DNA of 5,187 nt from Syntrophomonadaceae bacterium (lineage in GTDB: Bacteria; Bacillota; Dethiobacteria; DTU022): NCBI GenBank assembly GCA_003564055.1, contig PWSG01000053.1, positions 1 through 5,187 on the forward strand. The letters run 5' to 3'. Of this stretch, positions 1-4,749 are shown in pieces (positions within the stretch are counted from its first letter, which is position 1; each line of letters begins with the position of its first letter). The translations under genes were made by a program, and so were the position numbers. The notes under the pieces were generated by a model. The model was not told the DNA's origin. It made no database searches and saw only the letters and a program-made list of their open reading frames with translations.

Positions 1-1
1 A

Positions 2-127
2 CACAGTTATCTGGAAAAGTTTATCAAGTCGCCTTCTTCAAGCCTGATCCTGGTTGATATTATCCGCTTTTTCTATGTACGAAGGTTCCAGGAGGTCTAC
101 ACGTGGAAACCAGTCAAAAGTTCATAG
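2..127 (+). CDS. 3' end of an unrecognised protein (partial, runs off left edge)
   Basis: A reading frame is open from the left edge to a TAG at 125-127 and gives 41 residues. The end is rich in hydrophobic and basic residues (ILVDIIRFFYVRRFQEVYTW, then a short KPVKSS tail), which looks like a genuine protein terminus rather than random sequence. I do not recognise the family. The next ORF starts inside its last codons (GTG at 103) behind a strong ribosome binding site, an overlap typical of translationally coupled genes. Because the rest of the gene lies outside the window, I cannot tell whether it is intact. It could also be a remnant, like other pieces nearby. Confidence 0.35.
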   Translation, partial: HSYLEKFIKSPSSSLILVDIIRFFYVRRFQEVYTWKPVKSS

Positions 128-177
128 TCTCTCTTGCAGATGCTCTTGACTACCCGGCCGAACTGCCCCTTAATTAG
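103..177 (+). pseudogene. Short 24-codon ORF with a strong ribosome binding site, probably a truncated gene start
   Basis: GTG at 103-105 is preceded by GGAGGT at 91-96 with a 6-nt gap, an excellent initiation site. The 24-residue product (METSQKFIVSLADALDYPAE and four more) ends at TAG 175-177, directly before a small hairpin. The quality of the start suggests the true beginning of a once longer gene that now stops early. The pattern LAxxLxxPxExxLN faintly recalls the N-terminus of the sporulation protein YqfC, but 24 residues are too few to assign it, and the neighbours do not match the usual yqfC context. A real micropeptide is the alternative. Confidence 0.3.
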
Positions 178-195
178 TACTTATCGAAATAAGTA
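178..195. terminator. Small AT-rich hairpin, possible weak terminator
   Basis: TACTTAT and ATAAGTA form a perfect 7-bp inverted repeat around 4 nt, starting right after the TAG at 175-177. In minus-strand RNA the loop reads UUCG, a stabilising tetraloop. The plus-strand side is followed by TTTAAAATTT rather than a clean T-run, so termination would be weak. It lies between the convergent pieces ending at 177 (plus) and 223 (minus), where a bidirectional terminator would be expected. Confidence 0.3.
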
Positions 196-222
196 TTTAA
201 AATTTCTTCATATCTATAATAG

Positions 223-369
223 TTATCTCTTCGTCAGCATGTAGTGGCTAATAAACCATTCATTTCCATCCTGAAAGCCAAAGAATTTTGATGGGTCAAC
301 TTCTTCGATAATCAGACCGGGGGAGAATTCAGAATAGGTGTATGCAGGGCAAAACGAAGATAAATACAT
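223..369 (-). pseudogene. 48-residue C-terminal-like fragment, family not recognised
   Basis: The minus strand is open from ATG 367-369 to TAA 223-225. The product contains FSPGLIIEEVDPSKFFGFQD followed by GNEWFISHYMLTKR, which has the composition of a real folded protein end. No ribosome binding site precedes the ATG, and all three frames just upstream are interrupted by stops (for example TAG 373-375 and TAA 382-384 in its own frame). It is therefore more likely the surviving 3' part of a decayed gene than a standalone small gene. The piece at 443-526 could be the front of the same gene, in another frame. Confidence 0.3.
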
Positions 370-442
370 TTGCTACAATTTTTAAGACATAGTCGATAAA
401 GCGTCGGCAAAATAGGTGTAATCCGTTTAAGTCATTTACCTT

Positions 443-526
443 TTAAATAACATGGTCGCCCAGACGCAAATCTTTCAGAATTTCATCCCGCAGTATATTG
501 CCTGTGCTGATGGCAGAGTTTTTCAC
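443..526 (-). pseudogene. 27-codon ORF downstream of the reductase, possible truncated gene start
   Basis: GTG at 524-526 follows AGAGGG (536-541) with a 9-nt gap and lies 34 nt beyond the stop of the flavoprotein reductase, so it would be second in that transcript. The product starts MKNSAISTGNILRDEILKDL and ends LGDHVI at TAA 443-445. The good start and abrupt end suggest a truncated gene. A C-terminal-like piece continues on the same strand at 369-223 in another frame. If both belong together, the ancestral gene was roughly 100 codons. Function unknown. Confidence 0.3.
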
Positions 527-560
527 TGCAAAATACCCTCTTAAAACCTGAACATTATTC

Positions 561-1901
561 TTATACCTTTTTGCGACCGACTCGTCCGGTTAATACAACC
601 GGATCGTAAACCGGTGAAAAAGGCGGGGCATAAGCCAAATCCAGTTGAAAAATCTGTTCTACGTTCATATTCATGGTTATGGCAGTGGCATAAACGTCAA
701 TCCGCTTAACCCCATCAACAGGGCCGGCCAGCTGTGCTCCCAGCAAGCGGCCTGTTTCCTGCTCGGCAGTTAATATGGCTGTCAATGGGCCGGCACCTGG
801 ATAATACCCGGATTTACTGCCTGCAGTAACAGAAAACTTTACAGCCTTAAATTCGTTAGCTTCGGCTTCAGCCAAAGTTAACCCGGTGCGGGCCAGTCCC
901 AGGTTGCAAAACTTTGTAATAGCGGTTCCCAAAACACCGGGGAAAGCTTCCTTTCCACCGCTAATATTTATTCCTGCTGCAACTCCTTCTTTGTTGGCTT
1001 TTAGAGCAAGCGGCACAAAAACAGGCTGTTTTGAAACAATGTTTCTTGTTTCGGTGCAGTCACCGGCAGAGTATATAAAGGGGTAAATGGTCTGCATATA
1101 TTCGTTAACTTTAATTGAACCCTTGATTCCGGTTTCAATACCGGCTGACCGGGCCAGGACACTGTTTGCTTCTACGCCAGCGGCAACTATAACCAGATCA
1201 AAGGTTGCAGTTTCTTCAGGGCAGTGTACTTTAACTCCGTTATCATCCTCAGTTATTTGCTTTACCGTTTTGTTCAAGTTAAGCTTTACGCCTTCTTTTT
1301 CCATTTCGGCAAAAGCCAGATCGGAAATTTCTTTTTCAAAGCTGCGGGTCAATGCGTCACGGCGGTGAAAAAGATGAGTCTCCAGGCCACGGGCCAGGAA
1401 AGCTTCAAGCATTTCAATGGCAATATAACCACCGCCAATGACGGCACATCTCTTAGGTTTTTCTTTTTCAACGAAAGTACGTATAGCATTAGAATCTTCC
1501 AGGGTATGTGCATTGTAGATACGCTGTGAAGGGGTGTACTCAATTCCAGCCTGCATCGGTTTAGCGCCGGTCGCAATAACCAGGCAATCAAAATCGATTG
1601 TGTTTTTACCTTCATCCGTCTTAACGGTAACTGTTTTCTGTTCAGGATCTATTGCAGTTACTTCACTATTTTGCCTTAAGTCAAGTTTGCGCTTTTCCCT
1701 GGCATCTTCCGGGCTTACCCCCAAAAGGCTTTCTATCCCGGGAACAATACCTTCAACATGATAAGGGATACCGCAGGCTGCGTAAGATATGTACTGGCCT
1801 CTTTCGAGAACAATTACATTCCAATCAGGCTGCTGGCGTTTAACCTGGCTGGCAGCACTAAGACCACCGGCATTACCGCCGATCACAATAACATTTTTCA
1901 T
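561..1901 (-). CDS. FAD-dependent pyridine nucleotide-disulfide oxidoreductase, CoA-disulfide reductase / NADH oxidase type
   Basis: This is an intact 446-residue cytoplasmic flavoprotein of the CoA-disulfide reductase / NADH oxidase / NADH peroxidase branch, whose members use NAD(P)H to reduce CoA disulfide, polysulfide, O2 or peroxide through one redox cysteine. Visible landmarks are the FAD-binding GGNAGG near residues 8-13, the single redox cysteine Cys43 in SYAACGIPY, and an ATGAKP element near 110-115. A second dinucleotide fold GGGYIAIE lies at 156-163, and the FAD-contacting SAGDC at 278-282. The C-terminal dimerisation domain contains YAPPFSPVYDP (424-434), the segment that supplies the active-site tyrosine in CoA-disulfide reductase. 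HRRD at the end of the second nucleotide-binding strand would fit NADPH, but this is a weak guess. Length is normal for the family. ATG follows GAGGGGG (1909-1915) by 7 nt, and a good promoter lies 30-60 nt upstream. The exact substrate cannot be read from sequence. Confidence 0.93.
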   Translation of the reverse strand: MKNVIVIGGNAGGLSAASQVKRQQPDWNVIVLERGQYISYAACGIPYHVEGIVPGIESLLGVSPEDAREKRKLDLRQNSEVTAIDPEQKTVTVKTDEGKNTIDFDCLVIATGAKPMQAGIEYTPSQRIYNAHTLEDSNAIRTFVEKEKPKRCAVIGGGYIAIEMLEAFLARGLETHLFHRRDALTRSFEKEISDLAFAEMEKEGVKLNLNKTVKQITEDDNGVKVHCPEETATFDLVIVAAGVEANSVLARSAGIETGIKGSIKVNEYMQTIYPFIYSAGDCTETRNIVSKQPVFVPLALKANKEGVAAGINISGGKEAFPGVLGTAITKFCNLGLARTGLTLAEAEANEFKAVKFSVTAGSKSGYYPGAGPLTAILTAEQETGRLLGAQLAGPVDGVKRIDVYATAITMNMNVEQIFQLDLAYAPPFSPVYDPVVLTGRVGRKKV

Positions 1902-1932
1902 CCTTTATCCCCCTCGCAGATCCTTTTCCTCT

Positions 1933-1961
1933 ATTAAACGTGATCTGATAGTTGCAGTCAA
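1933..1961 (-). promoter_or_regulatory. Sigma-A-type promoter of the flavoprotein reductase
   Basis: On the minus strand TTGACT (1956-1961) and TTTAAT (1933-1938) are separated by exactly 17 bp, each matching consensus at five of six bases. Transcription would start near 1926, leaving a leader of about 25 nt that contains the GAGGGGG ribosome binding site. A perfect TATAAT at 1976-1981 lies farther upstream but lacks a well-spaced -35 box. Confidence 0.65.
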
Positions 1962-2076
1962 ACTAAACTTTGAGGATTATAGGCAAATACATTTTTTACA
2001 ACACAAATAAATCCACTCTATGTGTTCAACAACTAAATGATCGCTTCTTTTATTTCTTTTGCTATCGATAATTAAT

Positions 2077-2552
2077 TCATTCGTCTGAAGCCAGGTTATT
2101 GCGGAGGGCATAGATAGCAAGCTAAGTGCGGTCCCGCACAGCTTTTCAAGCAGGTGGGTTACATGTGATTTAACCGTCCGCTCGCTGATAAAAAGCTGCT
2201 CGCCAATACCGACTGAAGTTTCGACGTCGATATTAACCCCCTCGGGAATCCTGATTGTTACTTCGCCAATACCGTGATAGAAATCGTAATCGTGATCTAA
2301 AACCCAGGGAGTGCGTCCATGGTAAAGATCGCCAATATGGCGCATTTTGGCATGCAAAACCCGATCTTTGTCAGCCTTGCCGCAAAAAAATCGCCCTTTT
2401 ATCCACGGCCTTTCACCAATCAAAATTGATAAGCCGATCGCTACCAGGACAAGGGGCCAAAAAGCAAGGCTGAATTTGTAAACCTCGGTTATCTGCAGCA
2501 AAACCAGGATACCTAAAACCAGTAGAATAAAACCCCAGATACGTTGTTTCAC
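2077..2552 (-). pseudogene. liaF-liaR fusion relic (LiaF front joined to LuxR-type HTH end)
   Basis: LiaF is a membrane inhibitor of the LiaS kinase, and LiaR is the response regulator with a LuxR/GerE HTH output domain. Here the two are collapsed into one frame. The best start is GTG 2550-2552 (MKQRIWGFILLVLGILVLLQ), which begins two membrane helices of the LiaF/LiaI type, followed by a cytosolic part. Next comes the LiaF C-terminal signature (GDLYHGRTPWVLDH, then IGEVTIRIPEGVN and SVGIGE). At about 2199-2205 this passes directly into QLFISERTVKSHVTHLLEKL, the recognition-helix region of a LuxR-family regulator. The rest of LiaF, any kinase gene and the receiver domain are missing. The HTH tail is damaged too: after EKL (about 2139) the frame shifts, and the expected ending VRDRT-x-LAIYALRNN is in another frame with TAG (2122-2124) where Gln is usual. 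The ancestral stop is TGA 2077-2079. The fused frame itself runs on to 1977 through meaningless sequence. Product unlikely to be functional. Confidence 0.8.
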
Positions 2553-2689
2553 CGTTCCAATCTCTTTCCTTTTCAACTCGCAGCAATTAAATTTTCATCG
2601 CTGCTGTTGATTAAAGATTACCATCTTCTTCAGGGCGGGCAAAAGTCCTGGGTCTGGCGTTCTACAACAACCACTATAACCTGTTTTGT

Positions 2690-2718
2690 TTGACAGCTGA
2701 ATTTGCAAGCGGTAGATT
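2690..2718 (+). promoter_or_regulatory. Sigma-A-type promoter of the DUF2769 gene
   Basis: A perfect -35 box TTGACA (2690-2695) is followed after 17 bp by TAGATT (2713-2718), four of six matches to TATAAT. The predicted start near 2725 gives a leader of about 40 nt that holds the ribosome binding site GGAGGT (2753-2758), 6 nt before the ATG. No operator-like repeat is visible around it. Confidence 0.6.
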
Positions 2719-2764
2719 AGAGTTAAGCTAATTAGAACATATTACACGCAACGGAGGTATTGTA

Positions 2765-3046
2765 ATGAAAAATGTAGAAAGAACAAAGGAAAACCTGGCA
2801 AAATGCCTGTGCAAGGGATGTCCCAGCTATACCTTTGCCTGCAAAATGATGGCTATGCCAGGCGATATAATTCTATTGATTGATCCCATGGATGACGAAA
2901 AATTGCATGCTGAAACTATGTTTTGCGCCTATCATAAAAGCCAGTGCATAACAGAAGAAAAAGGCTGCAAATGCCCAGAATGTGAAGTATATAAGCATAA
3001 TGAACTTGGCAAAACTTATTTTTGCACCAATGAAATTGGAAAATAA
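2765..3046 (+). CDS. Cysteine-rich DUF2769-family protein
   Basis: This is a 93-residue soluble protein with ten cysteines, arranged as CLCKGC (14-19), C26, FC (54), C61, CKCPEC (68-73) and C87. The order KCLCxxCPSY...C...FCAxxKSxC...KGCxCPxCxVYKxxxL...YFC matches the DUF2769 family found mainly in anaerobic bacteria and methanogenic archaea. The function of that family is not established. Clustered CxC and CxxC pairs suggest metal (zinc or Fe-S) binding, which is inference. The stretch between C26 and C54 (about residues 28-50, containing PGDIILLIDPMDDE) appears longer than the short linker I remember for the family. ATG is set by GGAGGT six bases upstream, with its own promoter before that. 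It is probably monocistronic: the sequence downstream is an ACT-domain-like remnant. Confidence 0.82.
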   Translation: MKNVERTKENLAKCLCKGCPSYTFACKMMAMPGDIILLIDPMDDEKLHAETMFCAYHKSQCITEEKGCKCPECEVYKHNELGKTYFCTNEIGK

Positions 3047-3054
3047 GATTTTAA

Positions 3055-3183
3055 GTAAGCATAGAAATGATCGCTTCATCAGGCACAACGATTCTCTTTA
3101 TAATAAAAAATGACCACCTGGAGCAGGCAGCCATTTCCCTGGCCAACAAATTCGATCTTATCGATTCGCAAGCTATTATGTAA
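3055..3183 (+). pseudogene. ACT-domain-like C-terminal remnant (aspartokinase type)
   Basis: Eight bases after the DUF2769 stop a short frame is open to TAA 3181-3183. It reads VSIEMIASSGTTILFIIKND, then HLEQAAISLANKFDL. The pattern (xIEMI, small residues, a beta strand ending in xxxVV/FII, a helix xxLEQAxxxLxxxF) resembles the last ACT domain of aspartate kinases, whose ends typically read NIEMIS...ISFVV...A...LH..F. No ribosome binding site precedes the only ATG (3067), and the frame is closed upstream by TAA 3052-3054, so it appears to be the leftover tail of a deleted gene. A different ACT-domain protein is possible, and the match rests on about 35 residues. Confidence 0.42.
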
Positions 3184-3204
3184 TTACTAATTTTGGCTTT
3201 ATTT

Positions 3205-3906
3205 TTAAACAGGCTCAGTACTCTGAAACACTTTCATCATGCGAACAATAGCGCCGGAATCCCGTGGCGCTATTTCAGGCGAGTTCAGGAAGACTGATTT
3301 ATCTGGAACATCAGGCCCTTTGACCACATCTATTACTTCAAAACCCTGAACTATGCCTATCTCAAAATGAGGCTGAATTCCCCATACAGGCCTGTCCTTT
3401 AACTTGAAAGCCAGGTTTTCACATTCCAGTGAACGTAAAATTATTTTGGCCTGATCTTCTAAAACAACCTGCACTTCGTCAAAATGTAAAACAAAACCGT
3501 GGATAATATCACCCGAGCTTCCAAGCAGTGGATCATCAAATAACATCTCCATAGCAGGCCATCCAATTTCCGGCTTGTCTCTTATTCGCACCGCTTTGTC
3601 ACCAAAGAGCGCCTTTGCTACCAGCTGATGGCCAAAACAGTTACCAAGAAGCACTTTTCCCTGTTGAACAGCTGTCCTGATCAATTCTTCTTCAGCTTTC
3701 ATCCATTCCTTATTCTCAAGAGTGCTGGAAAGTGATCCCGATAAAATAATATGGGTAAATGAATCCAGGCTGGGAGGCTTTTCATAAGGGGCATGGTAAA
3801 CTTCAAAAGGGTGCAGAAAAAGCGGCCGCCAGTGATCAAGCGGCTTATACAACTGGTGATTTGTCTCATTATCAACAAATAGAATCCTGTATTTCGACTT
3901 TGACAC
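3205..3906 (-). CDS. Class I glutamine amidotransferase-like protein
   Basis: A 233-residue cytoplasmic protein with the class I glutamine amidotransferase fold, as in the glutaminase half of GMP synthase and in gamma-glutamyl hydrolases of the PuuD type. The visible elements are an IILSGS oxyanion-type strand (53-58), the nucleophile elbow GNCFGHQLVA with Cys90, and GIQPHFE (176-182) carrying the catalytic His180 and Glu182. The family usually has Q-F-H-P-E here. This protein has QPHFE, so His and Glu keep the HxE spacing. PEIGW (112-116) and the LHFDEV segment (140-145) also fit the family. No synthetase domain or partner gene is nearby, so the acceptor substrate is unknown and a stand-alone hydrolase or amidase is possible. 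The start is GTG 3904-3906, the only start codon after the in-frame TAA. GGAAG lies 10 nt upstream, a mediocre site. Upstream intergenic DNA has TATAGT and TATAAT boxes but no convincing -35. Confidence 0.85.
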   Translation of the reverse strand: MSKSKYRILFVDNETNHQLYKPLDHWRPLFLHPFEVYHAPYEKPPSLDSFTHIILSGSLSSTLENKEWMKAEEELIRTAVQQGKVLLGNCFGHQLVAKALFGDKAVRIRDKPEIGWPAMEMLFDDPLLGSSGDIIHGFVLHFDEVQVVLEDQAKIILRSLECENLAFKLKDRPVWGIQPHFEIGIVQGFEVIDVVKGPDVPDKSVFLNSPEIAPRDSGAIVRMMKVFQSTEPV

Positions 3907-4002
3907 CTCACGCTTACTTCCAATACTATAAACTTAACATAATTTTTTGATGAAACAATTCCATAAAAATAATTATAAATGGATATTCTAATGAGCTGCA
4001 GA

Positions 4003-4014
4003 TAACAGCTGTTA
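4003..4014. repeat. 12-bp perfect palindrome upstream of the amidotransferase-like gene
   Basis: TAACAGCTGTTA is a perfect palindrome about 100 bp before the GTG of the amidotransferase-like gene and 45 bp after the hicB stop. It could be a regulator binding site for the former. It is too short and loop-free to act as a terminator. Confidence 0.25.
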
Positions 4015-4059
4015 GTCACTTTTATTTTTGCCTGAGTATTTTTCATTTCCTTCATTAAC

Positions 4060-4479
4060 TCAGACCAGTTGTTCAGGTGAATCAAGTTTTAACTTAATTG
4101 CCGCCTGTAGTGTTTTAGAAAATTTGATACCCGCTTCTTCAGCCAGGTCATTCAAACACTTCGGCAAAGTAACAGTTTTTTTAACGTATTGAAGATCCAT
4201 TTCAGCTCGCGCTAATGGCATATTTACCGATACCAGTGCCGCAAAAGAACCTGGCTTATCAATGATAATATTCTCAGGAGAAAAAGCTTCTGGAATTCGG
4301 TCCCCATCAATTACAAGGCTGTAAACAGTAAGCTCTAAAAGCTCTTTAACCATATCCAAAGCTTCTTCTAACGTCTCACCCTGAGTTCCAACATCTAGAT
4401 CAGGAAATAATACACGATATTCCCATCAATCCTGTAATGGTGGTGAAAAAATTGCCGGGTAAATATAACGATCAACCAT
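4060..4479 (-). pseudogene. hicB: HicB-family antitoxin, interrupted near its start
   Basis: HicB neutralises HicA and represses its own operon. ATG 4477-4479 has AGGTGG (4486-4491) 6 nt upstream, and the 139-codon length to TGA 4060-4062 is normal. The front (MVDRYIYPAIFSPPLQD) is the usual HicB beta-strand start. The body (LFPDLDVGTQGETLEEALDM) carries the conserved FPDLxxxxxxGxTLEEAL element. The end (VKKTVTLPKCLNDLAEEAG, then FSKTLQAAIK) is the ribbon-helix-helix-like DNA-binding domain. Codon 18 is TGA (4426-4428), so translation ends after 17 residues. Reading QDDGNIV after a one-base shift (an extra T near 4428) and returning to frame by a missing base near 4410 gives a more family-like sequence. 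This suggests two compensating indels rather than a simple nonsense change. Re-initiation at TTG 4357-4359 or ATG 4351-4353 would give only the C-terminal DNA-binding part. Confidence 0.8.
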
Positions 4480-4517
4480 TCTTTTCCACCTCATTTATCT
4501 ACAAATGCTTGCCATTT

Positions 4518-4664
4518 TTATTCTGCTTGCCTGTAAATACTTCTTAGAGTATCACCGTAAACATTGCTTTTAGGATGAAGCACAGTAACTCTACCTTTTC
4601 TACTCAAATACCAACCTTCATTTTCTAAACGCTTAATTATTTCTTTCGATGCCTCATGCCGCAT
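4518..4664 (-). pseudogene. hicA: HicA-family toxin with the catalytic segment deleted
   Basis: HicA is a small ribosome-dependent mRNA interferase with a dsRBD-like fold and one essential histidine in a G-S-H motif. ATG 4662-4664 has AGAAAGGAT (4672-4680) 7 nt upstream. The frame runs 48 codons to TAA 4518-4520, against about 60 or more in the usual family. The front (EIIKRLENEGWYL) and back (KGRVTVLHPKSN, GDTLRSIYRQA) match HicA well. Between GWYL and KGRVTV the usual stretch of the form xRxKGSHHQFxHPTK is missing, so the catalytic His is gone while the frame is preserved. The protein should be inactive as an RNase. It lies 38 nt before hicB in the standard toxin-first order and shares its promoter. 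Confidence 0.7.
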
Positions 4665-4690
4665 CAAATATATCCTTTCTATCTAAAAAA

Positions 4691-4719
4691 ACTATACCAC
4701 ATAAGACACGTGCTTTAAA
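4691..4719 (-). promoter_or_regulatory. Promoter of the hicAB operon
   Basis: On the minus strand TATAGT (4691-4696), preceded by TGG as an extended -10, lies 17 bp from TTTAAA (4714-4719), a four-of-six match to the -35 box. Transcription would start near 4684, giving a leader of about 20 nt that contains the hicA ribosome binding site. Confidence 0.5.
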
Positions 4720-4729
4720 CACGTGTCTT
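4703..4729. promoter_or_regulatory. 10-bp perfect inverted repeat over the hicAB promoter (likely operator)
   Basis: AAGACACGTG and CACGTGTCTT form a perfect 10-bp inverted repeat around the 7-nt centre CTTTAAA, which contains the proposed -35 box of hicAB. HicB antitoxins repress their own operons through inverted repeats at the promoter, so an operator is the simplest reading. As RNA it would also form a stable hairpin 21 nt after the stop of the upstream minus-strand gene. The nearest T-run (4684-4690) is about 12 nt beyond the stem, so it is at best a poor intrinsic terminator for that gene. Confidence 0.55.
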
Positions 4730-4749
4730 CGCTTTTGCCAGTCTTTATC

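Noticed and set aside
886..1843. Several plus-strand open frames opposite the flavoprotein reductase gene
   Set aside because: They lie within a well-supported minus-strand gene with complete motifs, lack ribosome binding sites, and their translations resemble no protein family.
1977..2076. The C-terminal part of the LiaF-LiaR fused frame as genuine protein
   Set aside because: It lies beyond the ancestral stop of the regulator and is reached only through a frameshift. It reads into the promoter region of the next gene.
2574..2576. TTG as start of the LiaF-like frame
   Set aside because: It has no ribosome binding site. GTG at 2550-2552 gives the usual LiaF beginning (KQRIWGFILL) and has an AGGAAAG sequence upstream.
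2618..2731. Plus-strand open stretch before the DUF2769 gene (includes AKVLGLAFYNNHYNLF)
   Set aside because: It has no start codon or ribosome binding site and contains the promoter of the DUF2769 gene. An overlapping minus-strand frame is equally open, so coding cannot be supported.
3699..4085. Minus-strand open frame of 128 codons overlapping the front of the amidotransferase-like gene
   Set aside because: Most of it lies in the wrong frame of that gene or in AT-rich intergenic DNA. The product has no family-like pattern.
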